Position numbers and translations under genes: made by a program. A DNA stretch of 26,430 bases from Clostridiales bacterium (lineage in GTDB: Bacteria > Bacillota > Clostridia > Oscillospirales > Acutalibacteraceae): NCBI GenBank assembly GCA_019416395.1, contig DXXH01000016.1, positions 10,109 through 36,538 of the forward strand, written 5' to 3'. A model generated the notes under the pieces. The model saw only the letters and a list, made by a program, of their open reading frames with translations. It was not told the DNA's origin and did no database searches. Shown here one piece after another: positions 13,996 to 22,853 of the stretch; the stretch's first letter is position 1; each line of letters begins with the position of its first letter.

Positions 13996-15507
13996 ATGCT
14001 CTATAAAAGTACCCGCAATTCCCAGCTTCGGCTGGAGGCTTCTCAGGTAATCGCCCAGGGGATTTCCGACGAGGGGGGGCTTTTTGTACCGGAAAGCTTT
14101 CCAAATATCTCCGGGGAATTAGCCGATCTGGCCAAACTGGACTATTCCGCTCTGGCAAAGGTGATTTTTGGAAAATTCCTCACAGACTTTACGGAAGAAG
14201 AAATCGCTGCCTGCGTGGACAATGCTTATACTTCTGAGAAATTTGGAAGCGCTTGTCCTGTGAAGCTGGTTCCCTTGTCGGATGGCAATGAAAACAAATT
14301 GCTTTTAGAATTGTGGCATGGTCCTACTTGCGCATTTAAAGACATGGCGCTGCAGATTCTGCCCCAATTTCTCACAACTGCCCTTCGGAAAACAGGCGGC
14401 GGAAAAGAAGCGGTCATTTTGACGGCTACGTCTGGCGATACGGGAAAAGCAGCCTTGGAAGGCTTTAAAGATGTGTCCGGCACCCGTATTTTGGTGTTTT
14501 ATCCCCGCGACGGGGTCAGTCCCATGCAAAAACGGCAGATGGCTACCCAGGAAGGGGCCAATGTATCTGTTTGCGCAATCGAAGGCAATTTCGATGACGC
14601 CCAGTCCAGTGTGAAGCAAATTTTCACCAATCCGGAATTGAAGGCGGTTTTGGCCCAGCACAATATGCTGTTTTCCAGCGCCAACTCCATCAACTGGGGC
14701 CGGTTGCTGCCTCAGATTGTCTATTACATTTACGCTTATTTAGAGCTTGTCCGCACTGGAAAAACCGCTTTAGGTGATCCCATGAACGTGGTGGTGCCCA
14801 CCGGTAATTTTGGTAATATTCTGGCAGCTTATTACGCAAGAAAGATGGGCGTGCCCATTGGCAAGCTGGTATGCGCTTCCAACGCCAACAAAGTGTTGAC
14901 GGATTTTATCCGCACTGGCATCTATGACCGGCGTCGGGAATTTTATGCTACTTCTTCGCCTTCTATGGATATTTTGATCTCCAGCAACCTGGAACGGTTG
15001 CTTTACGACCTTTCCGGGGAAGACAGCGAATGGCTTTCCTCTTTGATGAAGGCTCTGTCGGAGACGGGTGTTTATTCTGTAGGCAAAACAGTTCAGGAAA
15101 AGGTACAGCAGCTGTTTTACGGCGGCTTCTGCGACGAAGCAGGAACTTCTCAAACCATTCGTCAGCTTTGGGAAAAAGAACAGTACCTTTGCGATACCCA
15201 CACCGCTGTGGCGGTAGACGTATACCGGCAGTATCACCGGGAAACAGGTTGTCAGCCTGTTCCAACTGTGATCGCTTCCACAGCGAATCCCTATAAATTC
15301 TCCGCCAGTGTTTTGGAAGCCTTGGGAGGGACTGCCGGTGAAGATGATTTTGCCAACTTGCGGCAGCTGGAAACAACTACAGGAATCCCGGCTCCGGAAC
15401 AGCTCCGTTCCTTACAGGAAAAGCCGGAACGTTTTTCCCGGGTGATCCCCAAAGACCAGTCCGCCAGTTATGTGCTGGAAACCCTTGGAATAGGCGGTAA
15501 ACAATGA
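13996..15507 (+). CDS. thrC: Threonine synthase
   Basis: PLP enzyme that converts O-phosphohomoserine to threonine. The 503-residue length fits the longer class of threonine synthase. The N-terminus has Y-K-S-T-R and I-S-D-E-G-G-L-F-V-P. The PLP lysine is Lys115 in H-G-P-T-C-A-F-K-D-M-A. A-T-S-G-D-T-G-K-A-A and V-V-P-T-G-N-F-G-N form the cofactor and substrate pocket. The start is uncertain: ATG 13996 has AGGTG nearby, while a better AAGGAG (13961-13966) is too far from any good start. TTG 13954 and ATG 13990 are in frame. The gene has its own consensus promoter and overlaps the next gene by four bases. Confidence 0.95.
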   Translation: MLYKSTRNSQLRLEASQVIAQGISDEGGLFVPESFPNISGELADLAKLDYSALAKVIFGKFLTDFTEEEIAACVDNAYTSEKFGSACPVKLVPLSDGNENKLLLELWHGPTCAFKDMALQILPQFLTTALRKTGGGKEAVILTATSGDTGKAALEGFKDVSGTRILVFYPRDGVSPMQKRQMATQEGANVSVCAIEGNFDDAQSSVKQIFTNPELKAVLAQHNMLFSSANSINWGRLLPQIVYYIYAYLELVRTGKTALGDPMNVVVPTGNFGNILAAYYARKMGVPIGKLVCASNANKVLTDFIRTGIYDRRREFYATSSPSMDILISSNLERLLYDLSGEDSEWLSSLMKALSETGVYSVGKTVQEKVQQLFYGGFCDEAGTSQTIRQLWEKEQYLCDTHTAVAVDVYRQYHRETGCQPVPTVIASTANPYKFSASVLEALGGTAGEDDFANLRQLETTTGIPAPEQLRSLQEKPERFSRVIPKDQSASYVLETLGIGGKQ

Positions 15508-16193
15508 GTTTGTTTGCCATTGCAGACTTGCATCTGTCATTGAATGGGGAGAAACCCATGGACGTATTTCGGGGCTGGCAGAATTACGTCCAGCGACTGG
15601 AAGAGAACTGGCGTCGGGTGGTGAAAGAGGAAGACACGGTTGTTGTGGCCGGGGATATTTCCTGGGCTATGAAGCTGGAAGACAGCCTTCAGGATTTCCA
15701 ATTTCTTCACAGTCTGCCAGGCGAAAAGATTTTGCTCAAGGGCAATCACGATTATTGGTGGTCTACTCGGAGCAAAATCGATCAATTCCTTTTGGCCAAC
15801 GGTTTTTCCGATATGAAGGTGCTTCATAACTGTGCCTACCTGGTGGATGGAAAAGCCCTTTGCGGTACGCGGGGCTGGCTTTATAACTCAGAGACGGCAG
15901 AGGATAAAAAAATTGTGGCCCGAGAAGCTGGGCGGCTTTCTGCGTCCATGGCGGAAGCGAAAAAACTTGGGGGAGAATTGACCGCATTCCTTCATTATCC
16001 ACCGGTATACGACGACATGGAATGCAAAGAAATTTTGGAATTACTGGCGGAAAATGAAATCCGGCAGTGTTATTTCGGGCATATCCACGGACAAAACGCC
16101 GCGCAAAAAGCACTGGTGGGCGAGTATAAAGGGGTACAGATGCACTTAATCTCCGCCGATTACGTGCAATTTTGCCCTGTGCGGGTGATATAA
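15504..16193 (+). CDS. Metallophosphoesterase
   Basis: The 229-residue calcineurin-like phosphoesterase has the full set of dimetal motifs: D-L-H (Asp8, His10), A-G-D-I-S-W, G-N-H-D-Y-W, a histidine in L-H-Y-P-P and G-H-I-H-G near the end. The reading is firm for fold and chemistry, a metal-dependent phosphoester hydrolase, but the substrate cannot be told. The protein lacks a signal peptide and should be cytoplasmic. Its ATG overlaps the thrC TGA in ATGA, so translation is coupled to threonine synthase. I know of no pathway link to threonine, so the coupling may simply be compact genome organisation. Confidence 0.93.
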   Translation: MSLFAIADLHLSLNGEKPMDVFRGWQNYVQRLEENWRRVVKEEDTVVVAGDISWAMKLEDSLQDFQFLHSLPGEKILLKGNHDYWWSTRSKIDQFLLANGFSDMKVLHNCAYLVDGKALCGTRGWLYNSETAEDKKIVAREAGRLSASMAEAKKLGGELTAFLHYPPVYDDMECKEILELLAENEIRQCYFGHIHGQNAAQKALVGEYKGVQMHLISADYVQFCPVRVI

Positions 16194-16256
16194 GCCTGGA
16201 TTTTTTCCCGTTTTCCCAAATTATTTGCAGGAAAGCTGTAGATTCTTTGAACGGCC

Positions 16257-16267
16257 TGTGCTATAAT
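16257..16267 (+). promoter_or_regulatory. Extended -10 promoter for tig
   Basis: TGTGCTATAAT contains a perfect TATAAT (16262-16267) preceded by the TGn extension (16259-16261). No good -35 hexamer lies 16-18 bases upstream (TAGATT at 16239-16244). Start of transcription would be near 16274, about 40 bases before tig. Confidence 0.7.
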
Positions 16268-16312
16268 TATGCAGTTACTTCGGTAAGTTTATTTTGAGAG
16301 GAAATCAGAACC

Positions 16313-17746
16313 ATGAATGTAAAAGCGACTAACAAAGTGGAAACCAACCGCTATGAACTGGAGCTGGAAGTCAGCCCCGAAGAATTCAATGAAGCCATTA
16401 ACACCGTTTATAAGCGTGAAAGCAAAAAAATGAACGTCCCCGGCTTCCGGAAGGGCAAAGCTCCCCGGGCGTTTATTGAGAAATATTATGGGGAAGAAGT
16501 GTTCTACGAAGCTGCCATTGACCATCTGTACCGTCCCATGGTTTTGGAAGCCGTGGAAAAGTCCGGCCTGCAGGTCATCAGCATCGGTGAGTTCAAAATC
16601 GACGAAGTGGGCAAGGACAAGGGCCTGCAGTGCAAGCTCACAGTAGTAACCAAGCCCGAAGCTACCATCGAGGGCTACAAAGGCATCGAGGTTACCAAGA
16701 CTCCTGTGGAAGTCACCGCTGAGGACATCGACCGGGAAATCGATCGTGTCCGTGAGCGCAACTCCCGGATCGTCACTGTGGAAGGCCGTGCCGCTGAGAA
16801 TGGCGATATGGTCACCATCGATTTCGACGGTTATGTGGATGGCAAGCAGTTTGACGGCGGCAAAGCCGACAACTATGAGCTGACCCTGGGCGCCGGCCAG
16901 TTTATCCCCGGTTTTGAGGATCAGGTTGTAGGCCACAACGTGGGCGACGAATTTGATGTGAATGTGACCTTCCCCGAGGATTACCATGCAGAAGAACTGA
17001 AGGGTAAGCCTGCTGTGTTCAAGATCAAGCTGCATGAGATCAAAATGAAGGAACTGCCCACTGTTGACGATGAGTTCGTCAAAGACGTGAGCGAATTCAA
17101 TACTCTGGAAGAGTACCGCAAGGATATTGAGAAGCGTCTCCATGACCAGAAGGAAAAGGCCGCTGACAACGCTGTGGAAAGCCAGCTGGTTGACGCTGTG
17201 ATCGAAAAGGTTCAGGCTGAAATCCCCGATGAGATGGTGGAAAACGAAGTGGACGAAATCATTAATTCCTTCGCTTACCGTTTGCAGTCTCAGGGCCTGA
17301 AGCTGGAAACTTACTTGAAGTATACCGGCCAGACAACTGATGATCTGCGGGCCCAGTACAAGCCCCAGGCAGAGCGTCAGGTGAAGGTGCGTCTGGGTCT
17401 GGAAAAGATCGCTGAACTGGAAAACCTGAAGCCCACCGAGGAAGAGACAGAAGCCGAGTATCAGAAGCTTGCCGACGCTTATGGCATGCCTTTGGAGAAC
17501 GTGAAGAACCTGGTGACCGTAGAGGGTATCAACGGCGATATTCAGAATCAGAAGGCCATTGACTTTATCCGTGAAAACGCTGTGATCAAAGAAGAGGCCC
17601 CCGAGAAGAAGGAAGAGGCGAAGCCCGCTAAGAAGCGTACCACCAGAAAAAAGGCGGAAACCGCTGAAGGCGAGGAGACTCCCAAGAAAACCAGAAGCAG
17701 AGCCTCGAAAAAAGAGGAATCCGCTGAGGAAAAAACTGAGGGCTAA
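16313..17746 (+). CDS. tig: Trigger factor (ribosome-associated chaperone and prolyl isomerase)
   Basis: Binds near the ribosomal exit tunnel and shields nascent chains. The 477-residue protein has an N-terminal ribosome-binding domain with the signature G-F-R-K-G-K-A-P near 43-50. An FKBP-type isomerase domain follows (about 160-240, G-D-M-V-T-I-D-F-D-G-Y-V-D-G and G-F-E-D-Q-V-V-G), then a helical C-terminal chaperone domain. It ends in a low-complexity tail of about 50 residues rich in Lys and Glu (from E-A-P-E-K-K-E-E), which makes it longer than the usual 430 residues. AGAGGAA lies upstream of ATG 16313. Codon use (CTG, AAG, GAG, CAG) looks more biased than in the neighbours, as for an abundant protein. 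Confidence 0.97.
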   Translation: MNVKATNKVETNRYELELEVSPEEFNEAINTVYKRESKKMNVPGFRKGKAPRAFIEKYYGEEVFYEAAIDHLYRPMVLEAVEKSGLQVISIGEFKIDEVGKDKGLQCKLTVVTKPEATIEGYKGIEVTKTPVEVTAEDIDREIDRVRERNSRIVTVEGRAAENGDMVTIDFDGYVDGKQFDGGKADNYELTLGAGQFIPGFEDQVVGHNVGDEFDVNVTFPEDYHAEELKGKPAVFKIKLHEIKMKELPTVDDEFVKDVSEFNTLEEYRKDIEKRLHDQKEKAADNAVESQLVDAVIEKVQAEIPDEMVENEVDEIINSFAYRLQSQGLKLETYLKYTGQTTDDLRAQYKPQAERQVKVRLGLEKIAELENLKPTEEETEAEYQKLADAYGMPLENVKNLVTVEGINGDIQNQKAIDFIRENAVIKEEAPEKKEEAKPAKKRTTRKKAETAEGEETPKKTRSRASKKEESAEEKTEG

Positions 17747-17821
17747 ACAGCGTGTTCAGGGAATAAACCTTATTGTTTGCTTTCATACTATATCATGTTT
17801 GCGAAAGGAGCTTTACACCGC

Positions 17822-18403
17822 ATGAGCTTAATTCCATATGTTATCGAACAGACAAACCGGGGCGAGCGTTCTTATGACATTTTTTCCCGGCTGCTCAATG
17901 ACCGTATTATCCTGCTGAACGAAGATGTGAACAGCGCTTCTGCCGGTGTTGTGGTTGCCCAGCTGCTGTATCTGGAAGGCCAGGATCCGGAAAAGGATAT
18001 CTCCCTGTATATCAACAGTCCCGGTGGTGTCATCACCGATGGTATGGCCATCTATGATACCATGCAGTATATCAAGTGCGATGTTTCCACCATCTGCCTT
18101 GGCATGGCTGCCAGCATGGGCGCATTTCTGTTAGCTGCTGGCGCGAAGGGAAAACGGTTCGCTTTACCCAACAGTGAAATCATGATCCACCAGCCCAGCG
18201 GCGGCGCCCAGGGCCAGGCTACGGATATCAGCATTCACGCAAACCACATTCTGCGGGTAAAGGATAAGTTGAACCACATTCTTTCCGAGCGCACTGGCCA
18301 GCCTTTGGAAGTGGTGAAGCGGGATACGGAGCGGGATAACTTTATGACCGCTCAAGAGGCTCTGGAATATGGCCTGATCGATAAGGTCATCGAACATCGA
18401 TAA
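17822..18403 (+). CDS. clpP: ATP-dependent Clp protease proteolytic subunit
   Basis: Serine protease that forms the double seven-membered ring of ClpXP. The 193-residue protein has the complete triad: Ser98 in G-M-A-A-S-M-G, His123 in M-I-H-Q-P-S-G-G and Asp172 in R-D-T-E-R-D-N. The start M-S-L-I-P-Y-V-I-E-Q-T matches ClpP exactly. AAAGGAG lies 11 bases before ATG 17822; an in-frame start at 17777 adds an unrelated extension. It lies 75 bases after tig and 18 bases before clpX, so the protease and its ATPase partner are made together. Confidence 0.98.
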   Translation: MSLIPYVIEQTNRGERSYDIFSRLLNDRIILLNEDVNSASAGVVVAQLLYLEGQDPEKDISLYINSPGGVITDGMAIYDTMQYIKCDVSTICLGMAASMGAFLLAAGAKGKRFALPNSEIMIHQPSGGAQGQATDISIHANHILRVKDKLNHILSERTGQPLEVVKRDTERDNFMTAQEALEYGLIDKVIEHR

Positions 18404-18421
18404 AAGAAAGGGAGTGGACGG

Positions 18422-19723
18422 ATGCCAAGCAGCAACGACCATGAGATCTGCTGTTCCTTCTGCGGTAAGCCTCAGTCTGTAGCGGATCGGCTTATCGCTG
18501 GTTCCGGTGTGTACATCTGTGACGCTTGCGTCAGGCTGTGCATGTCAATTATCGAGGACGAGGACCGGCTGAAGAAGGGTAGGAGCGACGAAAAAGAGGT
18601 GGGCATCCTCCTGCCAAAGCCCCAGGAGATCAAGAAAAAATTGGACGAATACGTGGTGGGCCAGGATAACGCCAAAATGGCTCTCTCCGTAGCTGTCTAC
18701 AACCACTATAAACGAATTTATTTCTCCGATGACGATGTGGAGATCACCAAGAGCAATGTGCTTTTGCTGGGTCCTACCGGTGTTGGCAAAACCTACTTGG
18801 CTCAGACTTTAGCCAAACTTCTGGACGTTCCTTTCGCCATTGCCGACGCTACCACGCTGACAGAAGCAGGTTACGTGGGCGAAGATGTGGAAAATATCTT
18901 GCTTCGTCTGATCCAGGCGGCAGACTATGATATCTTCAAGGCGGAACGTGGCATTATCTATATCGATGAAATCGATAAGATTTCCCGGAAATCAGAGAAT
19001 CAGTCCATCACCCGTGATGTCAGCGGTGAAGGTGTACAGCAGGCCTTGTTGAAGATCCTGGAAGGGACTGTAGCCAGCGTGCCTCCTAAGGGCGGCCGTA
19101 AACATCCCCAGCAAGAAGCAATCAACATCAACACTTCCAACATTCTCTTTATCTGCGGCGGCGCTTTTGACGGTCTGGAGAAGATCGTTCAGAAACGCTC
19201 GGCGTCCAGCTCTCTGGGCTTCGGTGGCGAAGTCCACGGAAAGAAAGAGCTGGATCAAATCGACTGGATGAAGGACGTCACTCCCCACGATCTGGTCAAG
19301 TATGGCCTGATCCCCGAATTGGTAGGACGTATTCCGGTGATCACCGCGCTGAACGCATTGGACGAGGAAGCTTTGGTCCGCATTCTGCGGGAACCCAAGA
19401 ATTCTCTCTTGAACCAATACAAAAAGCTGTTTGACCTGGATAAAGTGGATTTGGAGTTCACAGAAGACGCTTTAGTTGCTGTGGCCAAGAAAACCTTGGA
19501 GCGGAAAACTGGCGCCCGTGGCCTGCGCTCCATCATGGAAGATATTTTGATGCCACTGATGTACCAGGTACCCAGTGATTATACCATAGAGAAAGTGGTT
19601 ATCACCAAGGAGACCGTAGAGAATGGGGAACCGCCCCAGATCACCTATAACAAGGACCGGAAACCGGTAAAGATCAAGATCACCCAGCCTAAGCGCCGGG
19701 ACCGCCGGGATTCGGTATCGTAA
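18422..19723 (+). CDS. clpX: ATP-dependent Clp protease ATP-binding subunit ClpX
   Basis: AAA+ unfoldase that recognises substrates and threads them into ClpP. The 433-residue protein starts with a zinc-binding domain (C-S-F-C-G-K at 11-15 and C-D-A-C near 33-36). Walker A G-P-T-G-V-G-K-T (117-124) and Walker B I-I-Y-I-D-E-I-D (178-185) follow. The pore and ClpP-contact regions include G-Y-V-G-E-D-V-E and S-S-L-G-F-G. The C-terminal small domain carries R-K-T-G-A-R-G-L-R-S-I-M-E with the sensor arginine. GGGAG precedes the ATG. Downstream, a short hairpin separates it from lon. Confidence 0.98.
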   Translation: MPSSNDHEICCSFCGKPQSVADRLIAGSGVYICDACVRLCMSIIEDEDRLKKGRSDEKEVGILLPKPQEIKKKLDEYVVGQDNAKMALSVAVYNHYKRIYFSDDDVEITKSNVLLLGPTGVGKTYLAQTLAKLLDVPFAIADATTLTEAGYVGEDVENILLRLIQAADYDIFKAERGIIYIDEIDKISRKSENQSITRDVSGEGVQQALLKILEGTVASVPPKGGRKHPQQEAININTSNILFICGGAFDGLEKIVQKRSASSSLGFGGEVHGKKELDQIDWMKDVTPHDLVKYGLIPELVGRIPVITALNALDEEALVRILREPKNSLLNQYKKLFDLDKVDLEFTEDALVAVAKKTLERKTGARGLRSIMEDILMPLMYQVPSDYTIEKVVITKETVENGEPPQITYNKDRKPVKIKITQPKRRDRRDSVS

Positions 19724-19742
19724 AACATGACCATTACAGAAG

Positions 19743-19773
19743 AAAGGCTGAGGCGCCGGCCCCAGCCTTTTGC
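19743..19773 (+). terminator. Weak terminator or attenuator between clpX and lon
   Basis: AAAGGCTG (19743-19750) pairs with CAGCCTTT (19763-19770), followed by only one further T before GC. The poor T tract suggests partial read-through into lon. Confidence 0.5.
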
Positions 19774-19793
19774 TGGTATTTAGGAGTACATAC

Positions 19794-22223
19794 ATGCAAA
19801 TTTTTACAGATGAAAATACCAAGATCGAAAATAAACTCGTTTTGCCGGTTTTGGCAGTGCGGGGCCTGGTATTTTTCCCGGGCATGATCCTGCAATTCGA
19901 TGTGGCCCGAAAAAAATCTGTGCTGGCTGTGTCAGAGGCCCTCTCTACAGACCGGCTGATCTTCTTGGTCACCCAGATTGACCTTTCTGACAAAGAGCCC
20001 ACTGGCGACGATTTATACAAGATCGGCGTAATTGCTCGTATTAAACAGGTGGTGCACCACTCGGAAGAAGGGGTGAAGCTCCACGTGGAAGGTATTTGCC
20101 GAGGGGAAATCAATACCCTGCTGCAAGAGGAGCCTTTCCTATTGGGAGATATCACCAAGAGTCCCATGCTCACCTACAAACCTTCTTACCGTTCTGAGGC
20201 ACTTCTCCGGATTATCCATGAGAAGTTCGACGAATACCTGCGGTTATTCAAGCATGTGCCGCCTGATGTGCTTTTAGGAGTGCTTCAGGAAAAAGACTGT
20301 GGTCGGTTAGCCGATTATATCACCTCAAATATTTCCATCGATTTTGAGCGTAAACAGTACATTCTCGATGAGTTACGCCCATTAAAGCGTCTTCAAAAGC
20401 TTATCGATGTGCTTACCGAGGAAATTAAAATCCTGTCGGTGGAAAATGAGATCAACCAAAAGGCCCAGGCTCAAATGGACGAAAACCAGCGGGAGTATTT
20501 CCTGAAGGAACAAATGCGGGCAATCGCCAGCGAACTGGGTGAGGACGACAGTCCTCAGCAGGAAGCCGATGACCTTCGGGAAAAAGTTTTGGCTTTGGGT
20601 TTGCCTAAGGTCTGCGAGGAAAAGCTGCTGAAAGAATGCGACAAGCTTTACCACATGCCTTACGGTTCCCACGAAGCCAGCGTCATCCGTATGTATTTGG
20701 ATACCTGTTTGGAGCTGCCTTGGAAGAAATCCTCGAAGGAAAAACTGGATTTGAAACGTGCTCAGCGTATTCTGGATCGGGATCATTACGGGCTGGAAAA
20801 AGTCAAAGAGCGCTTTATAGAAATCCTGGCAGTCAAATGTCTGGCGCCTCAGCAAACAGGACAGATTATCTGCTTGGCAGGCCCGCCCGGCGTGGGTAAG
20901 ACCTCGATCGCTCGTTCGATCGCTGAAGCAACCGGCCGGAAATACGTTCGTGTTTCCCTGGGTGGTGTCAGCGATGAAGCAGAGATCATGGGTCACCGGC
21001 GTACGTATGTGGGCTCCATGCCGGGCAGGATCATCAATGCGGTAAAGCAGGCCGGGGTGAATAACCCTTTGATCCTCTTGGACGAAATCGATAAACTGGG
21101 ACAAAATTTCAAAGGCGATCCAGCTTCCGCTCTGTTAGAGGTTTTGGACCCGGAACAGAATACGGAATTTACCGATCACTACATCGACATGCCTTTTGAT
21201 CTGAGCAAGGTTCTGTTTATCACCACAGCCAATGACGCTGGCCGGATTCCAGGCCCCTTGTATGACCGTATGGATATCATCGAGTTGGGGAGTTACACCC
21301 TGGAAGAAAAAATCAATATCGCCACCCGTCATCTCATCAAGAAGCAGCTGAAAAAGCATGGAATCCTACCTTCACAGCTTAAATTTACCAAAGCAGCAGT
21401 TAAAGAACTGATTGAAGGTTACACCCGGGAAGCTGGTGTGCGTACCTTGGAACGGTCTATCGCTTCTATCTGCCGGAAAGTGGCAAAGATGATTGTTTCT
21501 GAGGAAGAGTTTACTTCTTATACGGTAAAGCCTGAAAACCTGGAAAGTCTATTGGGACCTCGGAAATATACCAAGGACCAGCTTTCTGGGGAAGATACCA
21601 TTGGATTGGTCAATGGTTTGGCTTGGACAAGCGTCGGCGGGGAGCTCCTTCCTATCGAAGTGGCTGTTATGGAAGGCACTGGGAAAATACAGCTTACAGG
21701 CTCTTTGGGCGATGTGATGAAGGAATCCGCCAACGCTGCCATTACCTGTATCCGCACCAGAGCAGGTGCTTTAGGGATTTCTCCCAAGTTTTACGAGAAG
21801 TGCGACATTCACATTCACGCTCCTGAAGGGGCTGTGCCCAAGGATGGACCTTCTGCGGGCATCGCTATGGCAACCGCCATTACCTCGGCACTGTGTGGGA
21901 TTCCGGTACGTCATGATGTAGCAATGACAGGGGAAATCACTTTACAGGGACGAGTGCTGCCCATTGGCGGATTAAAGGAAAAATCCATGGCCGCCTACAA
22001 AAATGGTATGAAAACGGTCTTGATCCCTGCGGAAAATGTTCCGGATTTGGCGGAAGTCGACGGGGTTGTTAAAGAGCATATCACGTTTATTCCTGTAAAA
22101 CGCATTGATACGGTACTGGAAACAGCGTTGATTCATATGCCCAGACCCATTTCCCAGGAACCGGTTGCACTTCCCGGAGAAATGAATGGAAATCACGCAA
22201 AAACCCCGGAGCTTTACCAATAA
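19794..22223 (+). CDS. lon: ATP-dependent protease La (LonA)
   Basis: AAA+ serine protease for damaged and regulatory proteins. The 809-residue protein has the N-terminal substrate-binding domain (L-P-V-L-A-V-R-G-L-V-F-F-P-G), a coiled-coil stretch near 205-250, Walker A G-P-P-G-V-G-K-T (363-370), Walker B I-L-L-D-E-I-D-K and sensor elements. The protease domain has catalytic Ser687 in D-G-P-S-A-G and Lys730 in G-G-L-K-E-K. ATG 19794 has AGGAG eight bases upstream; the longer in-frame start at 19770 lies within the preceding hairpin. Full-length LonA architecture. No lonB-type gene lies between clpX and lon, unlike in some Bacilli. Confidence 0.98.
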   Translation: MQIFTDENTKIENKLVLPVLAVRGLVFFPGMILQFDVARKKSVLAVSEALSTDRLIFLVTQIDLSDKEPTGDDLYKIGVIARIKQVVHHSEEGVKLHVEGICRGEINTLLQEEPFLLGDITKSPMLTYKPSYRSEALLRIIHEKFDEYLRLFKHVPPDVLLGVLQEKDCGRLADYITSNISIDFERKQYILDELRPLKRLQKLIDVLTEEIKILSVENEINQKAQAQMDENQREYFLKEQMRAIASELGEDDSPQQEADDLREKVLALGLPKVCEEKLLKECDKLYHMPYGSHEASVIRMYLDTCLELPWKKSSKEKLDLKRAQRILDRDHYGLEKVKERFIEILAVKCLAPQQTGQIICLAGPPGVGKTSIARSIAEATGRKYVRVSLGGVSDEAEIMGHRRTYVGSMPGRIINAVKQAGVNNPLILLDEIDKLGQNFKGDPASALLEVLDPEQNTEFTDHYIDMPFDLSKVLFITTANDAGRIPGPLYDRMDIIELGSYTLEEKINIATRHLIKKQLKKHGILPSQLKFTKAAVKELIEGYTREAGVRTLERSIASICRKVAKMIVSEEEFTSYTVKPENLESLLGPRKYTKDQLSGEDTIGLVNGLAWTSVGGELLPIEVAVMEGTGKIQLTGSLGDVMKESANAAITCIRTRAGALGISPKFYEKCDIHIHAPEGAVPKDGPSAGIAMATAITSALCGIPVRHDVAMTGEITLQGRVLPIGGLKEKSMAAYKNGMKTVLIPAENVPDLAEVDGVVKEHITFIPVKRIDTVLETALIHMPRPISQEPVALPGEMNGNHAKTPELYQ

Positions 22224-22236
22224 CAAGGAGATTGCC

Positions 22237-22827
22237 GTGAATTTTCAAAATGTTGAATTTGAATTGGCCGCTGGCCGAAAGGATCAGCTTCCCAAAGGCA
22301 CTGCGCCGGAAATCGTTTTTTCTGGTAAATCCAATGTTGGGAAATCCTCTTTGATCAACAGGCTGGTCAATCGCAAAGCACTTGCCAGAGTCAGCGCTAC
22401 ACCGGGTAAAACAGCTACGATCAATTTCTACCGGTTACCTGACTGCCGTCTGGTAGATTTGCCCGGTTACGGTTACGCCAAGGTATCGAAGGGGGAACGG
22501 GACCGCTGGGCATCTTTGGTGGAAGGCTATTTTGCCCAGGAACGGAATGTGGCCCTTGTGATCCAACTGGTGGATATGCGCCATAAGCCCACTGCGGATG
22601 ATCTACAAATGGTAGAGTTCCTTCTTCATACTCAGCGTCCTTTCATCGTAGTCTGCACCAAATGCGATAAACTGAACCGTTCGGAAACAGAGCAGCAAAC
22701 GGCTTTGTTTGATGGTATCTTCCGGGAACAGGGCATCGTTTGGTATCCCTTTTCCGCTGTAAAGGGAACGGGCTTGGATCAGTTGAGACAACTTGTGGAA
22801 ACTGCAGTTAACCGTGAACAAGAGTAA
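22237..22827 (+). CDS. engB: Ribosome biogenesis GTP-binding protein EngB (YsxC/YihA)
   Basis: Essential-type GTPase in 50S assembly. The 196-residue protein shows G1 G-K-S-N-V-G-K-S (30-37), G2 region T-P-G-K-T, G3 D-L-P-G-Y-G-Y-A-K, G4 T-K-C-D-K and a G5-like S-A-V-K. The start is GTG 22237 with AAGGAG six bases upstream; the in-frame ATG 22186 would overlap lon by 38 bases without a proper ribosome binding site. It follows lon by 13 bases, the classical lon-engB arrangement, and runs directly into lysA. Confidence 0.96.
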   Translation: MNFQNVEFELAAGRKDQLPKGTAPEIVFSGKSNVGKSSLINRLVNRKALARVSATPGKTATINFYRLPDCRLVDLPGYGYAKVSKGERDRWASLVEGYFAQERNVALVIQLVDMRHKPTADDLQMVEFLLHTQRPFIVVCTKCDKLNRSETEQQTALFDGIFREQGIVWYPFSAVKGTGLDQLRQLVETAVNREQE

Positions 22828-22853
22828 ATAGAATGAGAAATGGGGGACTGGAA

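Noticed and set aside
16289..17143. Minus-strand open frame (284 codons) antisense to tig
   Set aside because: Created by the biased codon use of tig; no ribosome binding site, promoter or known domain.
17747..17821. Possible separate promoter for clpP
   Set aside because: TATATC and TATCAT are present but no -35 box lies at a workable distance.
20382..21104. Minus-strand open frame (240 codons) inside lon
   Set aside because: Antisense shadow within a highly conserved AAA+ domain; no independent signals.
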